Shown here: in pieces, positions 17,839-27,660 of the stretch | Layout: the number at the start of each line of letters is the position of its first letter | How positions within the stretch are numbered: the first letter of the stretch is position 1 | Assembly: GCF_003610775.1 (NCBI RefSeq) | Contig: NZ_RAQO01000010.1 | Location: forward strand, 1 to 64,000 | Source: Alginatibacterium sediminis | GTDB taxonomy: Bacteria; Pseudomonadota; Gammaproteobacteria; Enterobacterales; Celerinatantimonadaceae | DNA: 64,000 nucleotides | Direction: 5' to 3' | Program-made: the position numbers and the translations under genes | Notes under the pieces: generated by a model | What the model was told of the DNA's origin: nothing | Seen by the model: the letters and a program-made list of their open reading frames with translations, nothing else | The model's database searches: none

Positions 17839-18774
17839 ATGTATCAAATATCTTGCCTAGGCATGGCTGTTGCCGACGTTATCGTTGGGCCGGTGGAAAG
17901 CTTTAATTTCAGTGACGACGTCACCTTAGTTGAACACATGACCGCTAAGCCTGGTGGCGATGCATCTAACGTCGCCATTAATCTAAACCGACTTGGCGTA
18001 ACAACGACACTTTTTGCAAAAGTTGGCAATGATCTTTGGGGTAATTTCCTGCTTGATTATTATCGGGATAACGAAATGCCGGTAACTGGAATTACGCGCA
18101 GTACCGAGGTGAGTACAGCAACTTGTATCGCTTTAGTCGCTCAAGATGCTGAACGGGTGTTTCTTTATCAAGGAGGCGCTACGGACTCTTTTTGTCTGGA
18201 CGATATAAACCTAGCTGAGTTACTTAAGGCTGATGTAGTTCATGCCAGTGGCTACTACCTATTACCTGGTTTGGAGCAGGGAGGCTTACAACAGATATTT
18301 GAGTTAGCCCAGGCAAGCAATAAGTTAACTAGCTTAGATGTTGGCTGGGACAACAGCGAGCAGTGGTTGTCTCTAATAGCGCCACTGTTACCGTTTCTTG
18401 ACTACTTTCTACCGACAGAAAACGAAGCACAGCAGATCTCAGGCTGCAGTAAGGTTGAGCAAATGGCTCAGTTCTTTATTGATGCTGGGGTTAAAAATGT
18501 CGTCATTAAAGCCGGGGCAAAAGGCGCCTATGCGCAAAATCGAAACCAAGCCAAGTGGGTTAAAGGTCAAAAGGTCTCACATTTGGTCGACACAACGGGT
18601 GCTGGTGACGGTTTTGTTAGTGGTTTTTGGGCAGCGCTTGCTCGTGAGCAAGATTTTTTTGAAGCAGTAGCTACGGCCAATAGAGCTGGCGCTATTGTAG
18701 TTCAATCTTTGGGCTCTGTTGGAGCCATTCAAAATTATCAGCAGTTGCAACAAGCAGCTACTGTAATCGCGTAA
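17839..18774 (+). CDS. PfkB/ribokinase-family sugar kinase
   Basis: A 311-residue carbohydrate kinase. The N-terminal PfkB signature is KPGGDASNVAINLNRLG (about 36-52). The C-terminal signature is DTTGAGDGFVSGFWAAL (about 250-266), whose Asp in GAGD is the catalytic base. It should phosphorylate the ketose made by the upstream isomerase. Because the next gene is a class II aldolase, the product is expected to be a ketose 1-phosphate or a ketose bisphosphate precursor; this is inference. It starts 8 nt after the isomerase with RBS AGGAGCC. Confidence 0.92.
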   Translation: MYQISCLGMAVADVIVGPVESFNFSDDVTLVEHMTAKPGGDASNVAINLNRLGVTTTLFAKVGNDLWGNFLLDYYRDNEMPVTGITRSTEVSTATCIALVAQDAERVFLYQGGATDSFCLDDINLAELLKADVVHASGYYLLPGLEQGGLQQIFELAQASNKLTSLDVGWDNSEQWLSLIAPLLPFLDYFLPTENEAQQISGCSKVEQMAQFFIDAGVKNVVIKAGAKGAYAQNRNQAKWVKGQKVSHLVDTTGAGDGFVSGFWAALAREQDFFEAVATANRAGAIVVQSLGSVGAIQNYQQLQQAATVIA

Positions 18775-18788
18775 CTTAAGGAAAAACA

Positions 18789-19613
18789 ATGCAATCACTC
18801 AAGCAAGTGTTCGAAAGCTACTATGCACAAGGTAAAGCAATACCAAGCTTTAACTTTAACGATATTTGGGATTTACAGGCCATCTGTAAAGGGATGCAAG
18901 AGCAAAACGAACCCGTATTAGTTATGACTTATACGGTAATGGTGAAGGCTGTTGGTTTGGAAACCTGCGTGGCGATGGTTGAGGCAGCGCGCAAACAATT
19001 TGATATCCCAATTTATCTTCATTTAGACCATTGCCCCGAGATAGATCTGTGTAAAGCCGCGGTTGATTTAGGTTATGACTCAGTCATGTACGACGGCTCA
19101 GAACTAGACCTTGATAGCAATATTAAGAACACCAAAGAAGTTGTGGATTATGCCCATGCCAAAGGGGTGTTGGTTGAAGCTGAGCTGGGGCGTATCAAAG
19201 GCCGCGATTTCGACGAAAATGCAGACTACTTAGCCCAAGTTAGCGATGTTAAAGCCTTAGTTGCTGCCACTGGTGTAGACATCTTAGCCGTAGGTATTGG
19301 AACTGCTCATGGCTTTTACGAAGGTGAGCCTCAAATAAGCTTTCAACGCTTAGATGAAATTCGAAATGCTGTTAAAACGCCATTGGTACTGCATGGTGGC
19401 ACCGGAATTGAAGCTAGTGACCTACGTAAAAGTGTCGCTATGGGCGTGGTGAAAATTAATGTTGGAACAGCGATTCACACCACCTATATGCAGGAGCTAC
19501 GCGCAGCAATTGAGGCTGATGGCCAAGGCGCGTATCCGCCGATAACCATGCAGAAAGTACTACCTCAGATTACCAAAGAAGTTAAAAAATATGCGCAGAT
19601 GATCGCCGAGTAA
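18789..19613 (+). CDS. Class II (zinc) aldolase, FbaA/KbaY/GatY/IolJ type
   Basis: A 274-residue class II aldolase that cleaves a ketose phosphate to DHAP plus an aldehyde. The zinc ligands are visible: His in LHLDHC (residues ~77-82), His in GTAHGFY and His in VLHGGTG. Glu in VEAELGRIKG and Asn in VKINVGTAIH are also conserved. The length matches KbaY/GatY/IolJ (~280) rather than FbaA (~360). It follows the kinase by 14 nt. The likely partner product, an aldehyde, is of interest because an aldehyde dehydrogenase lies at 34.7 kb. Confidence 0.92.
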   Translation: MQSLKQVFESYYAQGKAIPSFNFNDIWDLQAICKGMQEQNEPVLVMTYTVMVKAVGLETCVAMVEAARKQFDIPIYLHLDHCPEIDLCKAAVDLGYDSVMYDGSELDLDSNIKNTKEVVDYAHAKGVLVEAELGRIKGRDFDENADYLAQVSDVKALVAATGVDILAVGIGTAHGFYEGEPQISFQRLDEIRNAVKTPLVLHGGTGIEASDLRKSVAMGVVKINVGTAIHTTYMQELRAAIEADGQGAYPPITMQKVLPQITKEVKKYAQMIAE

Positions 19614-19633
19614 CAATACGCAGGGAGAAAAGC

Positions 19634-20887
19634 ATGCCAAGCATCGAACGAGCAAGTTATCACGGACGAGGTGGGGTTTGGTTAAAGACCAGTAGCCATC
19701 AGTTATTTGTCCAAGCCGATGGTGGCATGTGCCCTGAGTTTTCGATATTCCAGCAGTCACCTACAGGAATGACCCCAATAAACGCTTATTGGAACCCCCA
19801 TTTTAGAGGGATTGCCGGTAGTCAATTTGAAGCTGAAAATCCACAACACGCAGACTACTGGCATGTAAAAATCTTACATGAAGCGGCGGGTACATTCCCT
19901 TGTGCACCAACCTTTGGCGCTGGTGGAGACTTATATCCACCTCACGGTGAAACTGCCAACCAAGCGTGGCACTATATTACTAGCGAAGTCATTGATAGCA
20001 GTTTAGGCCAAATTGTTGCGGTTTACTGGGAGATCGAAGATACGCTTAGTGGCTTTAATTATCAAAAATGGGATTGGCTGATCGAAGGACATAGTGCCCA
20101 TTATATGATGTTAGGCGTTCGCAACCGCAAGCCAGTAAAACAAGCCACAAACTTGGCTTGGCATACCACTTTAGGCCAGCCTTTATTAGCTCAAGGGTGT
20201 GATATTTCATGCTCGTCGATGCAATACCAGGTTTGTCCGAGTCAGCAAGAGTTTGACGACACTGGACGCTTATTTCCTGATGCACGCTTTACTGATCTTA
20301 GCGATGTTCCACTGCGCGACGGTTCTCGGGTCAATATGAGCAGTTTTGACGTAAACGCTGGAGCAACTGACCTTGTTTGCGGTGCTATTCATCCTGATCA
20401 TCGCTTGGAGTGGAGCGCATGTAGTAACTCAGCGCTTAATTTAGGTTTTATTAGTCTAATCCCAAAATGGAAACACCCAGAAGCACGATTGGCGCATTTC
20501 TTTAACTTTTGGTACCAGCAAGGGGGACGGCATTTCACCCCTTGGGCTGATTATGACGGTGGTCCCGATCGCAGTCTTGCTTTAGGGATGGAAGCATCTA
20601 TTGGTGGGTTTGCAAATGGATTGCAATGGAGTCTTGATCACCCAGAAGTTTTACAGCAAGGCAGTTATGTAATGCTGCAAAGCAATCAACGCGTACTATT
20701 CCCATGTATTAATTTGCTGATTGATCAATTAGGGGCGCGTTTGGGGGATATTCGACTCTCAAATTCCCCAAATGTCGCATTACCTGAAATTAGTCTAGTG
20801 ATGGAAAATAAAAGCAATCATCAACAAGTATGCGACATCCGAATGCAATCTTTTGCCGAAATCACCGATCAATTTCCACAGACCTAG
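19634..20887 (+). CDS. Galactose-mutarotase-like (aldose 1-epimerase fold) protein
   Basis: A 417-residue protein with the feel of the galactose-mutarotase/DUF4432 superfamily: long beta-strand-rich sequence, GVWLKTSSHQLFVQADGGMCPEFSI at the start, FGAGGDLYPPHGETAN (a typical HGE substrate-site motif), WDWLIEGHSAHYMMLGVRNR and LNLGFISLIPKWKHPEARL. It may interconvert anomers or bind the pathway sugar. RBS GGGAGAA precedes the ATG. It is the last gene of the isomerase-kinase-aldolase operon. The assignment of the reaction is tentative. Confidence 0.65.
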   Translation: MPSIERASYHGRGGVWLKTSSHQLFVQADGGMCPEFSIFQQSPTGMTPINAYWNPHFRGIAGSQFEAENPQHADYWHVKILHEAAGTFPCAPTFGAGGDLYPPHGETANQAWHYITSEVIDSSLGQIVAVYWEIEDTLSGFNYQKWDWLIEGHSAHYMMLGVRNRKPVKQATNLAWHTTLGQPLLAQGCDISCSSMQYQVCPSQQEFDDTGRLFPDARFTDLSDVPLRDGSRVNMSSFDVNAGATDLVCGAIHPDHRLEWSACSNSALNLGFISLIPKWKHPEARLAHFFNFWYQQGGRHFTPWADYDGGPDRSLALGMEASIGGFANGLQWSLDHPEVLQQGSYVMLQSNQRVLFPCINLLIDQLGARLGDIRLSNSPNVALPEISLVMENKSNHQQVCDIRMQSFAEITDQFPQT

Positions 20888-21723
20888 CTTAACTTTAGCT
20901 ACAGCTTTGCGTAGAAAGATTCTTGTATTAGCAGAGGAGCTTTTTATCTGCGGCTCGACAATCGTAATCCAAATCACTGCTTGAAAAAAAATACTCAGAT
21001 TTGAGTAAGCATGTAGCATAATCAATAGGTATCAACAGATACTATAGTTAAATCTTTAATGGTATGGACTTCCCTGTATTAGTCACTTGATAGTTTATCT
21101 TTTGGGACTACAACTCTGTTGTTAGAGCCTAACACTCACCCCTTCACGTTTTTCTCACACATGTCTGTATTAGGTTGGTTTTTATTAGCGCCGCTGCTAA
21201 GCATACGATGACACTATTCATGGACTATGACATGCCTGGTTAGGTGAGCGTAAAAAGCATGCAGGCGAGTTATATCGGTAAGTGAAGAACGATCATAAAG
21301 AAATAGGCTTCTGTTCGACTGGATATCGGAATGAAAACTATTACGACAACAACATTCGGCGATGAAATATAGTAGGTCAACATTGTTGGCCTTAAGATTC
21401 TCTTTCATTTGTTGATAAAATAGTGGCAAGCAAAGTCAGTTGCGATGTCTGATGATGAAGTTCCCATGTTAGTCGTTAACGTCGCATCACTCGTCGTCGG
21501 TGTACTAGGTTCTTTGATTATAAGAACGTCGTTTCTGAAAGCCTATATTTCCTAGCCGGAAACGATATGCCAGTCGTATTTATTTCGGTGAACAAGAGAA
21601 ATGTCGCAGGAAAAAAGGCGGATCGTAGTGCTTAGGGAAATTGTATTTTTATTAAATTGGTTTACAGTATTAATTCTCACGAATGGACAGCGTGTACGAT
21701 AATTGATAACAACTAGGATGTAT
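20888..21723. other. 836-bp region without a supported gene
   Basis: Between the sugar operon and the histidine kinase. No ORF here has a good start site and family match. A 36-codon hydrophobic ORF at 21445-21555 and a 71-codon minus-strand ORF at 21214-21429 are not recognisable. A minus-strand terminator-like hairpin sits at 20984-21007. The region may hold a decayed gene and the promoter of the kinase. Confidence 0.6.
20984..21007 (-). terminator. Terminator-like hairpin on the minus strand
   Basis: TACTCA and TGAGTA surround a 4-nt loop; on the minus strand eight Ts follow (from the A-run at 20984). No minus-strand gene is recognised upstream of it. Confidence 0.45.
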
Positions 21724-24700
21724 ATGACACCCATTATTCGCCTAATTTTCATGTTGCTAATTACCTTGATGCTTTTACAAAAGGTTGTTGCCAATGATTT
21801 ATCATTAACTGAAAAAGAACAGCAATGGATTGATAATGAAGGGGAAATCAATCTTAGTGTTGCAGAATATGGTTGGTCTCCGTTTGCTTTTGTTAGTAAA
21901 GGTGAACCCGCTGGTTATCTCGTTGAATATATTGATGTCGTTGCAAAGATCGCTGGGGTTAAAGTCAATTGGAATGTTGTCAATAGTCGCTTTGAAGTAC
22001 TCAAAGCCGTCGCTGATGAAACAGATGATATGATATCCCATGCCGCTAAGGTTGAATATTATGAGAAAGACTTTGACTTTGGTGATGTTATCGTTCCACG
22101 CGTTATTAATGCTTATACCCGAAAAGCATCAATTTTAGAGCTTAACAGTTTTGACGATTTAAAGGGGATGAAGATAGCATCACCACGAGCCTACCAAGTT
22201 ACCAATCTACTTAAGAAGAACTACCCAGACCTTATTATTATTGATTGTGAAAACATTGAAGACGGTTTGTCTAAAGTATCCTCAGGCGAAGCAGATATCC
22301 TTTTTGCAGATAATGCTGTTGCAAGCCATGCTATACATTCAGCGTTACTTACCAATATTAAAATCCTCCCAACTTTTAATGATATAAATCAATACTTTAA
22401 GCCTGTGCACATTATCTATAGTAAAAAGTCTCCCAAAGAATTGATGACGGTTTTTGAAAAAGCGAGAGCCAAATTAGACATCGAAACCGTGCGAACCCTC
22501 CAACAAAAGTGGTTACTAAATCGGCCAGTAGTTCAATCAATAAAACTTACGAAAGAGGAACAAAACTGGCTAAATGATGCACCTGTGATACGTACACAAA
22601 ACTTACCGGACTTTCCTCCATTTGATTTCACAGAAAAGGGTAAACCTTCAGGTTACTCTGTTGATTTATTACTGTTACTTGGACAGAAAACAGGGCTTAC
22701 TTTTGAATTCATACAAGGGAAGAGTTGGAGCGAATACAAGCAACTCGTAGAAGATAGAAGTATAGATATTTTGCATTTAGCTAGTAAAAGCCCAGATAGA
22801 GAGAGGTATCTTGATTATACGAGCTCATACTTCACTGGCTCACCAAACCTTTTATATGGGAAGAGTAGCCATGATTATATAAATGATTCGAGCCAAGTAG
22901 AAGACAAAGTCATTGCTGTCATTCGAGATAGCATAGAGCAACGCTTTTTAAGTCAGAAGCATCCCGAGTTGAATTTACTAAGCATTGATTCTACTCGTCA
23001 AGGATTAAATGCTGTTCTAAGGGGGGACGCTGATTACTTTCTTTGCTACCCCAGTGTCTGTGACACCTATATAGTTCAACATTTTCTTTCTAGGGTAGAA
23101 CCAAGAGGGTATCTAGGCATAAAAGGAATAGAGAAAAATAAACAGGCTTATATAGCGGTACGAAGTGATTGGCCTGAGCTTACCTCAATTTTAAATAAAG
23201 CAATTCTATCGGTGACGCCGTCAGAGGAAAAAGAGCTAAAAGAAAAATGGTTTGATAATATTCGAAGTGACAAATTGGCCATAGAAACACTGACTGAGGA
23301 GGAAGAGAACTGGCTTGTAAATAATAGTAGATTAACTTTCTCATCGCCTAAGGCTGCCCCTCCATATGCTTTCCTTGATGAAAAAGGAGAAATGGGAGGG
23401 CTAGGTTCTGATCTGACGGAAATGTTTGGACAAGAATATGGGATTGATAGCATTTATATAAAATATCCAACATGGCGCGAGACTTATCAAGCGCTGGTTG
23501 TTGGAGAGATTGATTTTCTGCCACTCATTAGCGTCTCCGAAGAAAGAAAGAAAGAAATTTTGTATTCTGATCCGGTTATGCATATCAACCACGCCATTTT
23601 CAGTAATACTAGAGCTCCCTATTTCAACAATATTAGCGAATTAAAGGGATTCAGAGTCGGTATTATAAAAGGGTCAACCCTAGGAAATACGTTAAGACGA
23701 GATCATCCGTATCTGGATTTCGTTACCTACAATAGTACCGATGATGTCCTGCGTGCGCTATCAGAAGGCCAAATTGATGCGCTGATAGACAACCCTCATA
23801 TTGTTAACTACAAACTGAATACTTTAGGCCTTAAAAACGTATCACCATCGGCAGAAACCGACTACTCCTTTGAGATAGCTTATGCAATTCATCCTTCTAA
23901 GCCTGAGCTAGTTACTCTATTTAATAAGTTTATACATCGATTTGATCGAAGCAAATTAGAGCTTTTAATGCAGAAGTGGAACAATGTAAAAGTCGTAAAT
24001 CGAACCGATTGGAAACAAGCAGTCTTATGGTCAATTCTTTTTGCATTGATACTTATTTTATTCGCAAGTTTGATATTGGCTCAAAATAGAAAGAAAACGG
24101 TAAAAGTACTTGCGTTAAATGGTAAGCATTTAAGAAACGCTCAACGTGTTGCGAATGTAGGTAGCTGGGAGCTTGATGCGAAAGGGCAAATAAGTCAGAT
24201 ATCTGAACAAGCGGGTATTATATTAGGTTTAGCACCAAATATAGTTTTATCACATGCAGATTATCAAACGATGATAAATATTGATGACCTCGCTAGCAGT
24301 AAAGAGTGCTGGCAAGCAGCCTTGAAGACAGGTTTGTATAGTCACGAGCATCGAATTATTGTCAATAATAAAGAGAAATGGATAAGTGAAATTGCAGAGT
24401 TATCTTTTGACCCAGAGGGTAATTTCAAACGCGCTGCTGGCATTATTCAGGATATCACTGAGCAAAAAATAGCTGAATTACAAGTTATTCAAAATGAACA
24501 AGAATTACGAGAACTAACCGCCAAACTCCTCAATGTACAAGAGGAAGAAAGACGGCGAGTAGCTCGTGAACTACATGATGACCTAAGCCAGAGGCTCGCG
24601 GTATTATCTATCAACGTTGGGACCTTAGAGATAGATGAAAGCTTTAAAACTGTTAAACAAAAGCTTAGCGATGTAAAGCAAGGAATAATATCTGTTGCAA

Positions 24701-25140
24701 CAGATATACATGGCTTATCACGCCGCCTACACCCTTCAATTTTGGATGATTTAGGTTTAGTTGATGCACTAAAATCAGAAATAACTAGTTATGTTGATCG
24801 AGAGATGATTGCTGTTAATTTTAGCGCAAGTTCCCAGCAGATTAATGTTGATAAAGACAGCGCTTTAAGCATATTTAGAATAACCCAAGAATCACTTCGG
24901 AATATTGCTAAGTATTCAGAGGCATCAAAGGTACAAGTTTCACTGAGTATTATTAATCAGCAGCTGATTTTACAAATTGTAGATGATGGAATCGGATTCG
25001 ATGTTCAACAAGCGATGAAATCACCCGGTCTAGGACTGCAAAGTATGACTGAAAGAGCACGTCTGATTGGTGCAAAATTAAATATCGAATCTGATAGTAC
25101 AGGCACCACAGTAGAAATTCAGTTGCCTATAGAAGAATAA
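21724..25140 (+). CDS. Hybrid-type sensor histidine kinase with three periplasmic SBP_bac_3 domains (HisKA_3)
   Basis: A 1138-residue membrane sensor. After a signal segment (~1-24) come three solute-binding-protein-family 3 domains (about 25-265, 272-515 and 525-755), each starting with a variant of 'EEQNWL/EKEQQWI' and 'PPFxF..KGxPxGY'. There is one transmembrane helix (~765-787), a PAS/PAC domain (~805-915), a NarL-type HisKA_3 with phospho-acceptor His951 in RELHDDLSQRL, and an HATPase_c domain ending in DDGIGFD and GLGLQSMTERA. The start is the ATG at 21724 with AGGA 5 nt before it. The SBP-3 domains suggest sensing of amino acids or similar small ligands. No LuxR/NarL response regulator is encoded nearby. 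Confidence 0.9.
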   Translation: MTPIIRLIFMLLITLMLLQKVVANDLSLTEKEQQWIDNEGEINLSVAEYGWSPFAFVSKGEPAGYLVEYIDVVAKIAGVKVNWNVVNSRFEVLKAVADETDDMISHAAKVEYYEKDFDFGDVIVPRVINAYTRKASILELNSFDDLKGMKIASPRAYQVTNLLKKNYPDLIIIDCENIEDGLSKVSSGEADILFADNAVASHAIHSALLTNIKILPTFNDINQYFKPVHIIYSKKSPKELMTVFEKARAKLDIETVRTLQQKWLLNRPVVQSIKLTKEEQNWLNDAPVIRTQNLPDFPPFDFTEKGKPSGYSVDLLLLLGQKTGLTFEFIQGKSWSEYKQLVEDRSIDILHLASKSPDRERYLDYTSSYFTGSPNLLYGKSSHDYINDSSQVEDKVIAVIRDSIEQRFLSQKHPELNLLSIDSTRQGLNAVLRGDADYFLCYPSVCDTYIVQHFLSRVEPRGYLGIKGIEKNKQAYIAVRSDWPELTSILNKAILSVTPSEEKELKEKWFDNIRSDKLAIETLTEEEENWLVNNSRLTFSSPKAAPPYAFLDEKGEMGGLGSDLTEMFGQEYGIDSIYIKYPTWRETYQALVVGEIDFLPLISVSEERKKEILYSDPVMHINHAIFSNTRAPYFNNISELKGFRVGIIKGSTLGNTLRRDHPYLDFVTYNSTDDVLRALSEGQIDALIDNPHIVNYKLNTLGLKNVSPSAETDYSFEIAYAIHPSKPELVTLFNKFIHRFDRSKLELLMQKWNNVKVVNRTDWKQAVLWSILFALILILFASLILAQNRKKTVKVLALNGKHLRNAQRVANVGSWELDAKGQISQISEQAGIILGLAPNIVLSHADYQTMINIDDLASSKECWQAALKTGLYSHEHRIIVNNKEKWISEIAELSFDPEGNFKRAAGIIQDITEQKIAELQVIQNEQELRELTAKLLNVQEEERRRVARELHDDLSQRLAVLSINVGTLEIDESFKTVKQKLSDVKQGIISVATDIHGLSRRLHPSILDDLGLVDALKSEITSYVDREMIAVNFSASSQQINVDKDSALSIFRITQESLRNIAKYSEASKVQVSLSIINQQLILQIVDDGIGFDVQQAMKSPGLGLQSMTERARLIGAKLNIESDSTGTTVEIQLPIEE

Positions 25141-25771
25141 GTGATAATAGCAATACCAGTTAGTTGGTACGACAATACTCAAGAGTAATAAGCTTTTCAG
25201 TTTGGATTTAGGATTGTATATTATTGCGTATTAATAGTTTTCCCATTAGTTTTTAGTGGGAAAGATGTAAATGTACGATGATGTAAAAGTTTTTTCGAGT
25301 TTTTAAAATGTAGTCCTACGCTGTTTTTATTGGGAAAAAGTCAAACCGCTTATATAGTATTGCTAAAACCTTTAAACAGGTTAAATGTCGAAGGTCCATT
25401 CTCATTGAGAAACCGGCATTGTTTTAATTCAATTAGTTGATTTTGGCTGAATAATACGGATTTCCAGAGATAAATGCTGATTGGTAACGCTACATGTTGG
25501 AAGGCGTAAATGGCTAGGGTGTATATGATTTAAGAGATCCGTTAAGGTTCTTCGTTAAGTAGTTAAGCATCTGTTTAATATAAAGAAGCTAGTGTTTTTA
25601 TGTTTCACAACCGTCTAGCTGCTGAAATGAATTAAGCTTTGTGTTCTTGTCGCAATGATCTACAGTTGTAGTGTAATCAGATACTTAATTTCAGTACCAG
25701 TTAGATTCAAATGTATCTTTGTATTGTAAAAGCATGCAATGCAGGCAAAGAAGGTCATGGAGATTTTGAAC
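25141..25771. other. 631-bp region without a supported gene
   Basis: AT-rich. It has a weak dyad TTTCCCA/TGGGAAA (25239-25263, 11-nt loop) that could slow transcription after the kinase gene. Nothing else is recognised, and the promoter of the next operon should be near 25.7 kb. Confidence 0.6.
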
Positions 25772-26143
25772 ATGAATAGACAAAAATTATTGGATGAAAT
25801 TCGGCAATTACAACAGCGTGCGGACGAATTAGAACAATCAGAAAAAACAGACCAGAAAGTCGATCGAGATAAGGGAGAAACAACCCCCTTGGCTGAAGCC
25901 AATAAAGCAACGTTGGTCGTGGAAGAAGATCTAACAACTGATAGCGCAGATCATATTGATGCAGATGAGCTTATGCAACAAATTCGGTCTCAAGTAGAAG
26001 AAAGTCTGTCTTTTGATGATAACTCTAAGCAACAACTAGCTGAAATTTTAAAAGAAGTTGAGCAACAGTTTGAACAGCTACCTAAGAAAGCCTGTTTAGC
26101 GGTTTTTACAGCGGGAATACTATTAGGGAAATTTTTGAGGTGA
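25772..26143 (+). CDS. ElaB/YqjD-like membrane-anchored helical protein
   Basis: A 123-residue protein: a long charged coiled-coil segment (NRQKLLDEIRQLQQRADELEQ) and a second amphipathic region, ending in a single hydrophobic segment with a basic tail (ACLAVFTAGILLGKFLR). The layout is that of ElaB/YqjD (DUF883) C-tail-anchored proteins, but sequence identity is not obvious. The ATG at 25772 has GGAG upstream and gives the expected short N-terminus. It forms an operon with the YqjE-like protein (4-nt gap) and an AI-2E-family protein. Confidence 0.6.
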   Translation: MNRQKLLDEIRQLQQRADELEQSEKTDQKVDRDKGETTPLAEANKATLVVEEDLTTDSADHIDADELMQQIRSQVEESLSFDDNSKQQLAEILKEVEQQFEQLPKKACLAVFTAGILLGKFLR

Positions 26144-26147
26144 TTTT

Positions 26148-26573
26148 ATGAATGATTTAGTTGAAAAACTTCGAGTAGTGGTACGAGCAGAGTTCGCGTT
26201 GCTTAAGTCAGAAGCCCGCAGGACGCGTTCACAATTGGTGTTAAGTGGTCTGACGATCGGTTGTGTTTTATTGGCAATTGTAGCACTTAACGTAGGAATG
26301 TATTTTCATTTTACCGGTGCAAGTGTTGAGCGAGATGCGGCGTTAAGTGTGCTTTTAATCAATGTCATCATTGCACTCATTCCTTGGTTTTTAGCCCAAC
26401 GAATAAAACCGGGACCTGAGGAAGATATTTTGATAGAGATCAGAGATAAAACCGCTCTATCACTTGAAAAATCGGCGTCAGATATTTTTTCGCCCTCAAA
26501 GGCCTTGTCATTGTCTTCCCCGTTACTTGGCCTTGTTATGCAAACCTTCAATAAAACCAAATCCAAAAAATAA
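26148..26573 (+). CDS. YqjE-like / phage-holin-superfamily III membrane protein
   Basis: A 141-residue protein with a charged N-terminus (RVVVRAEFALLKSEARRTRS) and two transmembrane segments (about 28-50 and 67-88). This is the arrangement of the YqjE/Phage_holin_3_6 family that usually accompanies YqjD/ElaB-like genes. Its role in E. coli is unclear. It starts 4 nt after the coiled-coil gene and is 13 nt before the AI-2E gene. Confidence 0.6.
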   Translation: MNDLVEKLRVVVRAEFALLKSEARRTRSQLVLSGLTIGCVLLAIVALNVGMYFHFTGASVERDAALSVLLINVIIALIPWFLAQRIKPGPEEDILIEIRDKTALSLEKSASDIFSPSKALSLSSPLLGLVMQTFNKTKSKK

Positions 26574-26586
26574 TATAGGGAAAATC

Positions 26587-27660
26587 ATGGTGGAGATGGG
26601 TACGCCAGTAGAGTTGAAGCCAGAAAAAATAGCTTGTTGGTTGTTTATTAGCTTGGCTACTTTGGTACTGTTGATATATGGCAAAGACTTTTTGATTCCT
26701 GTTGCCTTAGCTGTGTTTCTAAGCGTGCTGCTTCATGCACTAAGGGATGCACTTCTTAAGATACCAGTGTTGTCAGGAATTCTTAATAAAAAATCGGCAA
26801 CGCTGTTATCTATTATCTTAATCATCGTTGTAAATGTGTCATTGGCGGTACTACTCACTAGCCAAGTCGAAGGGTTTAAAGACTATATTCCGGTTTATGA
26901 AAAGAACTTCAGTTTGATGAGCGAGCAGCTATTTTCAAGTTTAGGTTTAGAGCAACTACCAAACTCTGATTGGTTTAGTGAAAACATCCAATTTGGAGGC
27001 GTACTCACTTGGGTAGGAGATTCTTTGAGTGTGGTTTTTTCTAATTTTTCTCTAACCTTACTGTTTACAGCATTTTTATTATCCGAGGACTCCAAAATAC
27101 CCAGCAAGATGGCCAAGTTACAAAAAGATCCTGAGCAAGCTCAGTATGTTCGAAAACTTTGTTGGGATATCGCAAGATCGATTAATAAGTACATCTCGAT
27201 GAAAACCGTTGTCAGTGCGCTAACCGGTATAGCAAGCTACATTGTGTTGGCATGGATGGGTGTCCATTTTGCGCCTTTATGGGCATTGCTTATATTTTTC
27301 CTCAACTTTATCCCGACGGTAGGATCGATTATGGGGGTTATATTTCCAAGTGTGCTGTCACTTGTGCAGTTTGAAACCCTAACCCCTTTCATTATCGTGA
27401 CGTCCTGTTTAACACTCATACAATTTGTAATTGGCAATATCATTGAGCCTGCCTATTTTGGGAAAAGCCTCAATCTGAGCTCGTTTGTTGTGTTATTGGC
27501 GTTGCTATTTTGGGGTATGGTTTGGGGGATTGTCGGTATGTTTTTATCTGTTCCAATGTTGGTAATTACAAGTTTAGTTTGCCAACATATTAAAGGCTTA
27601 CAGTGGATATCTCGTCTATTTTCCGCAGATGGCGAATTTATGGACATTGATGCGAAATAG
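26587..27660 (+). CDS. AI-2E family transporter (PF01594)
   Basis: A 357-residue polytopic protein of the PerM/TqsA/UPF0118 family. The characteristic C-terminal block is present (LLIFFLNFIPTVGSIMGVIFPS, IEPAYFGKSLNLSSFVVLLALLFWGMVWGIVGMFLSVPM). The first hydrophobic pair starts at residue ~16. The start is ATG 26587 after AGGGAAAATC; earlier in-frame codons overlap the YqjE-like gene and lack similarity. Members include AI-2 exporters and Na+/H+ antiporters, so the substrate is open. Confidence 0.9.
   Translation: MVEMGTPVELKPEKIACWLFISLATLVLLIYGKDFLIPVALAVFLSVLLHALRDALLKIPVLSGILNKKSATLLSIILIIVVNVSLAVLLTSQVEGFKDYIPVYEKNFSLMSEQLFSSLGLEQLPNSDWFSENIQFGGVLTWVGDSLSVVFSNFSLTLLFTAFLLSEDSKIPSKMAKLQKDPEQAQYVRKLCWDIARSINKYISMKTVVSALTGIASYIVLAWMGVHFAPLWALLIFFLNFIPTVGSIMGVIFPSVLSLVQFETLTPFIIVTSCLTLIQFVIGNIIEPAYFGKSLNLSSFVVLLALLFWGMVWGIVGMFLSVPMLVITSLVCQHIKGLQWISRLFSADGEFMDIDAK

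Noticed and set aside
16334-20887. Sulfo-EMP (sulfoquinovose) pathway
   Set aside because: Isomerase, kinase and aldolase would fit in outline, but the isomerase is FucI/AraA-like rather than the AGE-type YihS, and no sulfolactaldehyde reductase or sulfoquinovose importer is beside the operon.
21445-21555. 36-codon hydrophobic ORF
   Set aside because: No ribosome site of note and no recognised family; listed only as part of the gene-free region.
25239-25263. Intrinsic terminator after the histidine kinase
   Set aside because: The dyad has an 11-nt loop and no T-run on either strand; at most a weak pause site.
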